From the NCBI GenBank assembly GCA_027483245.1, contig JAIXVB010000265.1, positions 1 through 55,607 of the forward strand: a DNA stretch of 55,607 nt, given 5' to 3'. Shown here piece by piece: positions 28,756-37,205 of this stretch. The notes beneath the pieces are model-generated. The model was not told where the DNA came from. It did not search any database and saw only the letters and a program-made list of their open reading frames with translations. The position numbers and the translations under genes are program-made. Every line of letters begins with the position of its first letter. The stretch's first letter is position 1. This DNA comes from Verrucomicrobiaceae bacterium (GTDB taxonomy: Bacteria > Verrucomicrobiota > Verrucomicrobiia > Verrucomicrobiales > Verrucomicrobiaceae).

Positions 28756-31011
28756 TTAAAAAGCGCGGCCAACGACCTCAAGACACGCCAAATCCTTCCA
28801 CAATTCGAAGCCTTGGGTCTCCATCTCTTTCAACGAGTAAATGAACGCAGACGCTAGCTCGGCACCGCCTGCTAACTGCTCTCCAAATTGCTTCATGAAG
28901 GCCGCAGCATAGGCAGCACCCACCGGAAAGCGTGCGCAAACACAATAACGCGCTCCTGCCTTTATAAGATCAGGCGCTGCACCAACCGGATAGTCTGACC
29001 AAGTAACTTCATAGACTCCGGAATTGCATGCGGAGAGCACTACAACATCAGATTTTATCTGATCTGGAAAAATATCATTGGCGGCTTTACTTCCATCTTT
29101 CACTTCAAGAAACAATGTCTTCTGTCCAGTATTCCAGTCCTCTTTTAGTTCGCCGTGACAGGACACCAAAACTATATGTTCTCGACATATAGCAGCCTCA
29201 ATATCTCTTGAATTGCAATCAAGAACAAAGTGTCCATCTGCACCGAAAGCTTCAGCAAACACCCTGGCCTCAGTATTAAGGTCCACCGCCCCAGCACTTC
29301 CGTTGCCAAGCGCAGTGCATGCTCGCTTGATTACCCGAGTCTGTCTGTCGTGCAGCAATAGCCCAAAACCCGTCGTGCATGGTAGTTGATCCCAAGGAAT
29401 GCCCAAATGATGAAACAAGGCTCTCCAGGGCACGTTATGGAGAATGCTATTGGGAAGGATTGCTTTGATCATGAGGCCGCCAATTTCACCCCTAAGTTTC
29501 GCGCCAAAATCATGTATAAATTGAGGCAGCGCCGACTCACCTACGTCTTTGTGAAGCTTACCTGGAATGAGGCGTATCTCATTGAGCAAGCTCTGGTTGG
29601 CGGTGGAATCGTCTGGGAGCGGAAGGGAGACAGTCTGGATCGACTCCGACTTAACAATAAAAGCAACCAGATCAGGTGGCAAAAATGCTATCACAAGAAT
29701 TGCTTCTTGGTCTTTTAGCTCCGATTGGATAGAACGTAGATGGGTGCAATCAACCGCATCCGCCCGTTCTCCCAGATGGTTTGAATTGACGATCCGGCCC
29801 ATGATGCTCGGATCAACTTCAATTGAGTAACCCAATGCCCGACCTGCCTCGAATGCTGTCAATGCTTCATCCAATCTGCCCGTCTCGATTAGCTTCCTAG
29901 ACAAAAAGCGAAAGTGCTCATGCATAGTATATGATGCAGCCCGAAAGTCTTCACCGATTGACGGCTTTCGCAATCTTTCAAACCAAAGGTGGGCCCCCGT
30001 TATGAGGATATTCAGAACTTCGTCTATTGATGCGCCTGCAGCTTCTCTGAGTTGTGCCATAGGCAGCCTGAGCCGCGCTGGGCTGGGATCGGATGAGTCC
30101 AGATTCGACTCTATTCGAATTGCTGCGGCAACTGCCTGATTGCCAACAGCCACGTCTCCGCGATCTACTGCGAGGGTCGCTTTAATACATCTACGAATAT
30201 AAGCTGTTGAAAAGCGTCCTTGATTTTGAGCCTCTGCGGCTGCTTCCTCCAGAATGACATATGGATCGCCATCCGTTAGCAGCAAAGGATCTAAACGAAT
30301 GATTGCTATCTGAATTCGACGAATCTGGTTTTGATCATTTGCATGTCTCGCGATGGGAAGCGCCTCCTGAAGAGCCATCCACGCATCGTTAAAACGTCCT
30401 AATTCCGTCAAAACTAGCCCGTAATTGGTAAGCGTCTCCGCCATTCCCACTCTGTTTCGGTGTGCGTATTTGCGGTAAATGTCGAGCGCCGCTCGAAGGC
30501 AGTCGATGGATGCGTGAAGATTTCCGATCTCAAGAAGGGTTCCTCCCCAGCTATTGAAGGCGTGACCAGACTCTATTTCCAAGTCTTCAGCAAAGTCTGG
30601 GAATATTTCCATCAACTTGCGCGCATAACCAACGGCCTTGTTTAAAAAGCGAATCGCTTCATGTTGACGTCCCTGCCGGGATACACTCTCACCGAGGTTG
30701 CGGGCAAACTGAGCACAAGAAGGAGGGTGGGGGCAACCGTACTTGTCAAAATGGTCTATCGCCTCGCTGGAGCGTTGCTCGGATTGCTGATATTGTCCGA
30801 GATGTAAAAGAACGAGGCCGCTGTTACCACGAGCCAATCCATAGCAAGGAGAGTCAGCCGACTCCGATTCTAAAAGCGGCAGGGCATCGTGGAGTCTGCC
30901 TTCCGCCAATTCCTGCATTCCCTCAATGTAATTAAGGGTTAACTGATGTCCGGGCGTGTAGTGCCGCATAATCTCTGGATTAGCATTGATCTGTTCTATG
31001 GAAAGCATCAT
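28756..31011 (-). CDS. TPR-CHAT (caspase-HetF-associated-with-TPR) protease-like protein
   Basis: N-terminal TPR repeats (GRLHDALPLLESE...YGLARGNSGLVLLHLGQYQQSEQ...); C-terminal CHAT dyad: His codon 29155-29157 (VLVSCHGEL), Cys codon 29026-29028 (VVVLSACNSG). Confidence 0.88.
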   Translation of the reverse strand: MMLSIEQINANPEIMRHYTPGHQLTLNYIEGMQELAEGRLHDALPLLESESADSPCYGLARGNSGLVLLHLGQYQQSEQRSSEAIDHFDKYGCPHPPSCAQFARNLGESVSRQGRQHEAIRFLNKAVGYARKLMEIFPDFAEDLEIESGHAFNSWGGTLLEIGNLHASIDCLRAALDIYRKYAHRNRVGMAETLTNYGLVLTELGRFNDAWMALQEALPIARHANDQNQIRRIQIAIIRLDPLLLTDGDPYVILEEAAAEAQNQGRFSTAYIRRCIKATLAVDRGDVAVGNQAVAAAIRIESNLDSSDPSPARLRLPMAQLREAAGASIDEVLNILITGAHLWFERLRKPSIGEDFRAASYTMHEHFRFLSRKLIETGRLDEALTAFEAGRALGYSIEVDPSIMGRIVNSNHLGERADAVDCTHLRSIQSELKDQEAILVIAFLPPDLVAFIVKSESIQTVSLPLPDDSTANQSLLNEIRLIPGKLHKDVGESALPQFIHDFGAKLRGEIGGLMIKAILPNSILHNVPWRALFHHLGIPWDQLPCTTGFGLLLHDRQTRVIKRACTALGNGSAGAVDLNTEARVFAEAFGADGHFVLDCNSRDIEAAICREHIVLVSCHGELKEDWNTGQKTLFLEVKDGSKAANDIFPDQIKSDVVVLSACNSGVYEVTWSDYPVGAAPDLIKAGARYCVCARFPVGAAYAAAFMKQFGEQLAGGAELASAFIYSLKEMETQGFELWKDLACLEVVGRAF

Positions 31012-31039
31012 GTCAGATGGTCAAATTATTCACATTCTC

Positions 31040-32068
31040 TCATTTCTCGGGTTTCTGTGATTTTGATCCTACCGATTGCACTCCGGAAGCTTTAGCTTTC
31101 TTGGCCTTTCTTTTAGTTACTTCGTATCGCATACGGTCTCGGAGAGTTTCAAGCTGGGTGTTCCCGAGAGCGTCCAGGGATGATATTGGACTAGGCAATT
31201 CCAGTTTTTGCGTAGCAAAGGAGTAAAGCTCATTTTTCGACCAGTTGAGCACTCCTACATGGGTATAAATAGTCCGGGTGAGAGTGTTTCGATATGCCTG
31301 TGGATTTGCACGCTTGAACTTTTTATCTTTACTGGCTCGGTATTGTTGCAGCCAAGAGAGAGCTTTCTCATACTGTTCTTTGAGCAACGACTGCAAACCG
31401 TGTTCTGTGGTGTGAAATTCTTCGTTAAACTGTGACCAGATGATGCCAAACCACTTTCCGCGCAGCTTCTTGGCCTCGTCGTCGGGAAGAATGGATGCTT
31501 TTACAGCCATTCGGTTAACCACCTCTTCATGAATCTGCCGAAGTCTCGCCCGTTGTTCCTCGGTGATGTGGCGTTCATCTCCGACGAATTTGGGTTTTGG
31601 CGGACTTGTTAATGATTTTCGGTTGGCCTTGCTCGCGCCCATCAGAGATCGAAGACCTCCAATAATGTTTGCCCACGCTTCGTCTTCGTTATGCCAGTGT
31701 CGGCTCACAACGGGTTTCCCGTCTTCGGGCAGGGCTTTGAAGCGGCGCAATGCATCAATTTTCCAGTCGCAATCCCGCACGATTAGCGGAACTACAATTG
31801 CTTTCCGTTTAGCCTGCCGTTCACATGCATGTTTAAACTCCTTCGCAAAGCAGTAGTCAGAATGAATGAACGAGGCACTCACGAGCAGCAGAAAAACGTC
31901 TGCTTCGTTCATGGCTGTTTGGATGTGATCCTCAATCACTCCGCCAGCATGAATCTCGCGATCAGTCCAAGCCTCAAGCAGGCCTTCCCGTCGCAAAGCA
32001 GAAAGGTGGACGAGCAACTTGCGCAGCAGATCTGCGTCTTCGTGGGAATATGAGATGAAGGCTTTCAT
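31040..32068 (-). CDS. TIR-domain protein with ORF6C-like C-terminal region
   Basis: MKAFISYSHEDADLLRKLLVHLSALRREGLLEAWTDREIHAGG...VFLLLVSASFIHSDYCFAKEFKHA (putative catalytic Glu77); C-terminus ITEEQRARLRQIHEEVVNRM...GKWFGIIWSQFNEEFHTTEHGLQSLLKEQYEKALSWLQQYRA. Confidence 0.88.
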   Translation of the reverse strand: MKAFISYSHEDADLLRKLLVHLSALRREGLLEAWTDREIHAGGVIEDHIQTAMNEADVFLLLVSASFIHSDYCFAKEFKHACERQAKRKAIVVPLIVRDCDWKIDALRRFKALPEDGKPVVSRHWHNEDEAWANIIGGLRSLMGASKANRKSLTSPPKPKFVGDERHITEEQRARLRQIHEEVVNRMAVKASILPDDEAKKLRGKWFGIIWSQFNEEFHTTEHGLQSLLKEQYEKALSWLQQYRASKDKKFKRANPQAYRNTLTRTIYTHVGVLNWSKNELYSFATQKLELPSPISSLDALGNTQLETLRDRMRYEVTKRKAKKAKASGVQSVGSKSQKPEK

Positions 32069-32319
32069 ACGGCTAGGCGGCTGGGGGAGTAGGCCTGGAA
32101 TCGTGTTGCGTCCTTCGCCTCCCGGATGAGATCAGATCCTTCGCTGAGCCAGGTTCGGAGGTGGTTGGTAGTATCGGATGCGTGCATGCAGTGGATTCCT
32201 ATGAGAGCAGGTAATGATTTGGTGGCAAGGGGGATGCATGAGAGTAGTGGCATCGACGCAAGTTCTATGATTCGAAGCATTATGCGCATGTTGCTACGTA
32301 TCGGAGGGGCTGTGGCTGC

Positions 32320-32530
32320 CAGGCCCTCGTCGTGACTTTTCAACAGCCGTCGTGTTCTGTGACGGGCGCAGCACGCGAGGTGTGACCCCCACGTGTTTGG
32401 GCGAGGGCAGTCCGGCAGTTTTGCCGGCTGGCCGCAGCGGCCGACTTCACGCGTTTGGTCATTGGCCGAGGGCGGGTAGCCCGGTTCCGGCATGACCTTT
32501 ATTCTCAGTCGGTCAAGTCCTTGCCGCTGA
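32320..32530. repeat. Dispersed ~210-bp direct repeat, copy 1
   Basis: CAGGCCCTCGTCGTGA...GTGACGGGCGCAGCACGCGAGGTGT...GCGAGGGCAGTCCGGC...CCGGTTCCGGCATGAC...GGTCAAG.CCTTG aligns collinearly with 54386..54600. Confidence 0.85.
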
Positions 32531-32743
32531 AGAAAAACGCGTGAAGTCGGGCGTGAGCCCGAACACGTGGGGGCCCCGTGCGACGGCCCTGGCGGCATTT
32601 TGCCGCTCAGTAAGGCCGTTCTGTAGGCGTCGATCTCGCGCCCCATTCGCGAGCCCCTACATACCATGTAAATAGGGGAAAAGTGAGGGGGCATCCATGT
32701 CGGACAATATGTGTTTCCCGACATGGAGCCAGGGAACTGGCTC
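32383..32743. ncRNA. Candidate structured non-coding RNA / DNA hairpin element
   Basis: Stems read directly: 32386-32402/32557-32573 (16 of 17 bp); 32441-32456/32535-32550 (16 of 16); 32412-32417/32422-32427; 32583-32588/32614-32619 enclosing 32592-32597/32601-32606; 32635-32640/32648-32653; 32654-32659/32673-32678; 32695-32703/32718-32726; 32726-32732/32737-32743. Confidence 0.55.
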
Positions 32744-32827
32744 AAAATCACGCTTTCGGACAAGCCTGTGTCTTTGAACGAATCTTTGGTCGCCCGTAGT
32801 TGGTGTCCTTGACCTGTCTCTGATAAC

Positions 32828-32850
32828 AGAAAAAGCTGCTTCGCAGCAGC
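32828..32850 (-). terminator. Intrinsic terminator downstream of ParE-type toxin
   Basis: GCTGC-TTC-GCAGC; minus-strand TTTTTCTG tail. Confidence 0.7.
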
Positions 32851-32936
32851 CTCTTAAAGATCGGATTATTGACGGATTCGAAGTCGTGTGATGTAGCGCT
32901 GAGCAGCCGGTGGGCAAGGGTCTGAACGCTTGCTAG

Positions 32937-33257
32937 TCAGAACATCTTTTTTGCTTCGCTGATTCGCCCGCTCCAGTAATAGGGACGGCGCTTGGCATGT
33001 GCGATGGCCAGAATGACGACCTGCTGATTCCAGATCATGTAGGCGATGTAATACTCGCCAAAACGCGGTTTCAAATTCGCACGACGGACAGAGCCGCGAC
33101 GGATATTAAATAGCAGTGGACTGGCCAGAATGGTGTCCAGGTAGCGAAAGAATGCGGAGTCAAATTCGTCCGCCAGCTCCGGATCAATCTCCAGGTAATA
33201 GTGGAATGCCTCGTCGAACTCCTTCTGGGCTCCCGGATGGATTTGAAACGAGGTCAT
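32937..33257 (-). CDS. RelE/ParE-family toxin
   Basis: FQIHPGAQKEFDEAFHYYLEIDPELADEFDSAFFRYLDTILASPLLFNIRRGSVRRANLKPRFGEYYIAYMIWNQQVVILAIAHAKRRPYYW. Confidence 0.9.
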   Translation of the reverse strand: MTSFQIHPGAQKEFDEAFHYYLEIDPELADEFDSAFFRYLDTILASPLLFNIRRGSVRRANLKPRFGEYYIAYMIWNQQVVILAIAHAKRRPYYWSGRISEAKKMF

Positions 33258-33535
33258 GCCTGACGGCTTCGGGTGAGCCCTTTTTGAGCAAATAGCTGGT
33301 CCACGTGACGCATGAAGCTTTCACCAGAAATGAGTTCGACCGTGCCGCTTTCAACTTCTTTCACCCGTGCATCAATCTCGGCATCCCACTCAGCTTCAAT
33401 TGAAGCTGCGCTGTCCTCAGGATCAGCCTGAGTGGCCATTGGAAAGTCCCGCTGCAGCTCAAGAAACAGCTCCTTGGCTTCATCAGGAGCCAAGTGGCTA
33501 ATTTCCTTTTTGATGTGTTCGACGGTTGCTGTCAT
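33254..33535 (-). CDS. Addiction-module antitoxin (unstable antitoxin family)
   Basis: HLAPDEAKELFLELQRD...SIEAEWDAEIDARVKEVESGTVELISGESFMRHVDQLF; ATGA overlap with toxin. Confidence 0.85.
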   Translation of the reverse strand: MTATVEHIKKEISHLAPDEAKELFLELQRDFPMATQADPEDSAASIEAEWDAEIDARVKEVESGTVELISGESFMRHVDQLFAQKGLTRSRQA

Positions 33536-33579
33536 AGGGGCATTCTACCAAATAGACGAGATTTGTCGAGGGGATCAGT

Positions 33580-34416
33580 TCATCGCAGAGAGTCATCCTC
33601 TCTCACCTGCTGTTCCAAATGGCGAAGGGCGGTGAGCATGGCTTCCCTGCCCTGAGGTTCGCGTTTTCCTTTGATGGTGGCAATGCAGCTCCCCTGCCGA
33701 TGTGTAAACTGGACGACCGAAGTCGCACGCGGTTTTCGAGGTTCCGAGCCTCCTTGATTGCGATGCTTTTCGATCCGGGAACGGATGTCGCGTGTGGTCT
33801 CCCCTGCCCTGGCTGCTGACACAAGCTCTTCCTGCACTTTGGAATCATCGACCGTGGCGATCCGCTGGGCCATTTCATAACCAATGCCCGGAGCGTTACG
33901 CAACTCCTCCTGAAGGCGTGCAGGAAGCTCAAGCACCCGGAGCATGCTGCTCATCCACTGCTCGCTCTTCCCTACTTGTCGGGCGAGTTCGCGCTGGGTT
34001 GCTACAGAGCCGGAATCGAGCAAGGAGCGTAAAGTTTCAGCCAATTCAATCGCCCCAATATTTTCACGCTGGATGTTAGAGATCAAGCTTTTGAATCGGC
34101 GAGTCGTTTGATCATCTGCGTCCCGAACGATGACCTCAACCTCAGAGAGGCCAACAGCTTTGGCCGCACGGTAGCGCCGATGCCCCGTGAGAATTCGATA
34201 ATGTTCTCCGTCTTGGGTGACTGTGATCGGCTCGATAATGCCATGACGACGAACAGACTCGATCATGTCCTCCATGTTGAGGAAGATCTTGCGTTCGTTG
34301 TCAGGATCTTCCTGGAGTCTGTCAATGGATACGATGAAGCGGCCTCGTTTTGGCAGGCCTCCTACAAGACCTGACTTGACCATATCGAGACGGCTTTTGC
34401 CCTGGGGTAATTTCAT
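33580..34416 (-). CDS. parB: ParB/RepB/Spo0J-family partition protein
   Basis: DRLQEDPDNERKIFLNMEDMIESVRRHGIIEPITVTQDGEHYRILTGHRRYRAAKAVGLSEVEVIVRDAD...ISNIQRENIGAIELAETLRSLL. Confidence 0.93.
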   Translation of the reverse strand: MKLPQGKSRLDMVKSGLVGGLPKRGRFIVSIDRLQEDPDNERKIFLNMEDMIESVRRHGIIEPITVTQDGEHYRILTGHRRYRAAKAVGLSEVEVIVRDADDQTTRRFKSLISNIQRENIGAIELAETLRSLLDSGSVATQRELARQVGKSEQWMSSMLRVLELPARLQEELRNAPGIGYEMAQRIATVDDSKVQEELVSAARAGETTRDIRSRIEKHRNQGGSEPRKPRATSVVQFTHRQGSCIATIKGKREPQGREAMLTALRHLEQQVREDDSLR

Positions 34417-34422
34417 TCTGTT

Positions 34423-35262
34423 TTAAGCGGCGACCGCTTCGGCCAACGGCTCGGTCTGTGAACCAGGATCGTTGGTCTCTGCGGCCTCCGTTTGGGCGGA
34501 GCGCCCATTAGTGAATAATTCGCGAACCTCTTCGACGAGGGCCGCCATGTCCTGCGCTCCTTTGGAAAGAGGGCGGTAGTGGAAGATGCTGCCTCCATTC
34601 TCATCCACCTGTGCCATCCATCCACAAGAGCGTATCTCGCTTCTGGCGGAAGCGATGCCATCATCGCGCAACAATGTCAGAACTCTTTTCCGCAGCCCTG
34701 GCAGCCGGGTAAGATTGCTCAGAACATGCAGCATCTTGAAGTCATTGCCTGATCGGAGTTTAACAAGGAGTTTGTAAATACTGGCATAGCTTCTAACCGC
34801 CTTCGTGCTCTCAAAGGGGACGATGAATGCATCGGCTGGGAAAATCGCATTTTCCATGATCGGAGAGATCTGGTTCGGTGAGTCGATCACAATGAAATCG
34901 AACCGGTCGGCGATGTGTTCCTCGGCGAGCAACTGGGTGAGCATTGATGGGTAACCTTCGGTCTGGCTGATCTCTCTGCCGAGGTCTTCGAGTCCGTCCG
35001 CGCTGGCAACGAAGGACAGTCGTTCAAAGCCAGTTGGCTGAATGACTTCACTCAGGGATTGCTGGCGTGTGAGTGCTGAGACAAGAGTGCCCTCTGGAGT
35101 CAGACCATCCCCTGCGGCAAGCCACTGGGTGACTTGGGCCTGGGGATCGAGATCCATGAGAAGTACACGATGTTCATAGCGTGCGAGTCCGCTGGCCAGA
35201 TTCATCGCTATGGTGCTCTTGCCGCACCCTCCTTTGGCGTTGATAACTGTAATGATATTCAT
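34423..35262 (-). CDS. parA: ParA-family ATPase
   Basis: MNIITVINAKGGCGKSTIAMNLASGLARYEHRVLLMDLDPQAQVTQWL (deviant Walker A), IVIDSPNQ. Confidence 0.95.
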   Translation of the reverse strand: MNIITVINAKGGCGKSTIAMNLASGLARYEHRVLLMDLDPQAQVTQWLAAGDGLTPEGTLVSALTRQQSLSEVIQPTGFERLSFVASADGLEDLGREISQTEGYPSMLTQLLAEEHIADRFDFIVIDSPNQISPIMENAIFPADAFIVPFESTKAVRSYASIYKLLVKLRSGNDFKMLHVLSNLTRLPGLRKRVLTLLRDDGIASARSEIRSCGWMAQVDENGGSIFHYRPLSKGAQDMAALVEEVRELFTNGRSAQTEAAETNDPGSQTEPLAEAVAA

Positions 35263-36977
35263 TCGTTTGGTTGAAATGGTTGGCTGTTAATGGTGACATC
35301 CCACGCCCAGAAGTCTGGAAGGCCTAGAAACTGGCGGAAGGCAAGGATGCGAGATTGATCCGTCTCAAAGGTCTCCATAACCTTTCTAGACCAAGGCTTT
35401 GGATCAGCAGCCAGCTCATCGCGCTCACGATCACGTTTGGCCGTAAAGAGAGCGTATTCACTGGAATCTGAGCGACGCATTTCCTGCTCCCTCATCGCGA
35501 GCCAGGCTATCCACGCTGGTCGATACTGCTTCTCATGGCTCTCACGAGCGTCGATAGAAGCTGCGTGTTTAGCATGGAGCTGAATCTTTTCCATCCGAAC
35601 TAGATAGGCATCGCCCAGTTGGCGGATGGCTAGTTTAAGCGATGGGAAAGGGTTGCGCTGTTCTCGGGCCATTTGCCCTAGCGTTCGCCCCCATTCGGTG
35701 GGTGTGCCTTTCGTTCCCAGAACACCGATCAACCTCTGAACGAATGCCTCGGCAAATTCGGCTTCTTGAGGGGACGGCTCATTAACGGGTTCTCCTTGGT
35801 TGCCCCCATAAGCTGCGTAAAAGCACCGTGCAAACTCCCATCCCGAACTTCCAAAAACTTCGGTCGCCCGAAGTTTTACTGGGGCATTCCATTTTTGTTC
35901 AATCGCCCGTCTGAGCAATCCTGCCGGACTTCGAGCTGGTGCCCTTGCAGGCAGCCAGGCGATCTGTTGCTTGATGGCATCGATGCTGTGTTCCCTGATT
36001 AGCTTGCGGGCAGTCCTCTCACTAAATCCAATGCCAATGAGCGTTTTTGACAATTCATTGTTAGCCGCTGGTTGCTTGTTTGAAGTTTCATTTTCTGGTT
36101 TCGTTTTAATACTGGTTCGTTTTTCCGACTGATCCGTAGGTTCGGATATCTGACCGATACTGGTGTGATTTTCTGACTGATATACGGCTGGTTTGTTTTT
36201 CTGACTGATCAGATAATCCGACCAGCAAAGAGCATAAGTCGCACGGCGTCTTTCGGTTGCCGCAGGGCTAAACCTGCCGTCTTCCACTCTCACGATGTAG
36301 TTTTTCTCCATCGAGGTTCGGATCGCTTTTGCCAGATCGGAGCGACTGCCAAATCGTGCGTAATTTTCTATCTGCTGGTAGGAGAGGGCCACCTGTTGTC
36401 GGCGACGACCATGCTTTGCCTGAAAACCAATGCTGTGACGGATAACGGAGCCTACGACCTTGATCACTGATAATGGCTCATTGGGAATCAGGTCATCAAA
36501 GAACTGATTTGGGATGTCTGTGCGGTTGCCTTCACCTTCAAAAAAGCCCGCAAATTCAGGGTGGCGGGTAGTGTAAGGCAAGGGAGACCAGCAAAGTTGG
36601 TAACGTGCAGATTCTCCAGGATCATGAGCTAACTTGGGCCGTCCTGCCGTCACACACTCAATAAGATGCCCAGCCAGAGCGGCATCGAGAGCAGAGCGAA
36701 TCATGTCTCGGCTTACACCAGCCCTTTGCTCCAGCTCGGAATAGGAAACACGGATCTGCTCCTCTTGAGGATTTCCATTGGCGTCGCACCATCCAAGGGT
36801 CTTTCGCAACAGGTAGGCGACAATGCGGACTACGCCTCTGGGGAAATTGGGAATGACTATGTCGAAGAACTGATTTGGCGTGTAGGTCGTGTTTGAGGTT
36901 GGAGTTTTAAAACCCTGAAAGGTTGAAGAAGCCTTGCTGCTGAGGGATCTTTTACGTTCCGTGACAGGAGTCAGCAT
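35259..36977 (-). CDS. Putative replication initiator with two tandem winged-helix-like domains
   Basis: Internal duplication TPNQFFDIVIPNFPRGVVRIVAYLLRKTLGW / IPNQFFDDLIPNEPLSVIKVVGSVIRHSIGF; ATGA overlap with parA. Confidence 0.65.
   Translation of the reverse strand: MLTPVTERKRSLSSKASSTFQGFKTPTSNTTYTPNQFFDIVIPNFPRGVVRIVAYLLRKTLGWCDANGNPQEEQIRVSYSELEQRAGVSRDMIRSALDAALAGHLIECVTAGRPKLAHDPGESARYQLCWSPLPYTTRHPEFAGFFEGEGNRTDIPNQFFDDLIPNEPLSVIKVVGSVIRHSIGFQAKHGRRRQQVALSYQQIENYARFGSRSDLAKAIRTSMEKNYIVRVEDGRFSPAATERRRATYALCWSDYLISQKNKPAVYQSENHTSIGQISEPTDQSEKRTSIKTKPENETSNKQPAANNELSKTLIGIGFSERTARKLIREHSIDAIKQQIAWLPARAPARSPAGLLRRAIEQKWNAPVKLRATEVFGSSGWEFARCFYAAYGGNQGEPVNEPSPQEAEFAEAFVQRLIGVLGTKGTPTEWGRTLGQMAREQRNPFPSLKLAIRQLGDAYLVRMEKIQLHAKHAASIDARESHEKQYRPAWIAWLAMREQEMRRSDSSEYALFTAKRDRERDELAADPKPWSRKVMETFETDQSRILAFRQFLGLPDFWAWDVTINSQPFQPNE
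35854..35877. repeat. Palindrome copy inside rep-like gene
   Basis: AAAACTTCGG-TCGC-CCGAAGTTTT; core 22 bp identical (reverse complement) to 37255-37276. Confidence 0.85.
36111..36210. repeat. Iteron-like repeats inside rep-like gene
   Basis: 36111 ACTGGTTCGTTTTTCCGACTGATC; 36159 ACTGGTGTGATTTTCTGACTGATA; 36187 GCTGGTTTGTTTTTCTGACTGATC. Confidence 0.6.
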
Positions 36978-36985
36978 CACAGCAT

Positions 36986-37186
36986 TTAAAGGTGAATCAC
37001 AGGCTCTGACTTTGCAGATTCGACTTTCTGCCGCCCCTGTTCGAAGAGCCACTTTGAGTACCACCGCAACACAGCATTGATAATGAAGCTTCGGCTCCTT
37101 TGCTGATCACGCGCCAGTCCATCAATGAACGAGAGAACATCACTCTCGAATTTCACCCCTGCCGATTTTCTCACGATTTTTTGCAT
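36986..37186 (-). CDS. Ribbon-helix-helix (CopG-like) DNA-binding protein
   Basis: MQKIVRKSAGVKFESDVLSFIDGLARDQQRSRSFIINAVLRWYSKWLFEQ; short RHH pattern just upstream of rep-like gene. Confidence 0.7.
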   Translation of the reverse strand: MQKIVRKSAGVKFESDVLSFIDGLARDQQRSRSFIINAVLRWYSKWLFEQGRQKVESAKSEPVIHL

Positions 37187-37205
37187 GCCTTCATTTTACC
37201 ATGAA

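Noticed and set aside
32383-32743. Integron attC site
   Set aside because: Nested inverted repeats look attC-like, but I found no clear GTTRRRY/RYYYAAC core boxes and no integrase or cassette array.
32065-32763. 232-aa minus ORF as a protein upstream of TIR
   Set aside because: Overlaps the dispersed repeat and hairpin array; the repeat copy at 54.4 kb is open in a different frame, so conservation is not coding.
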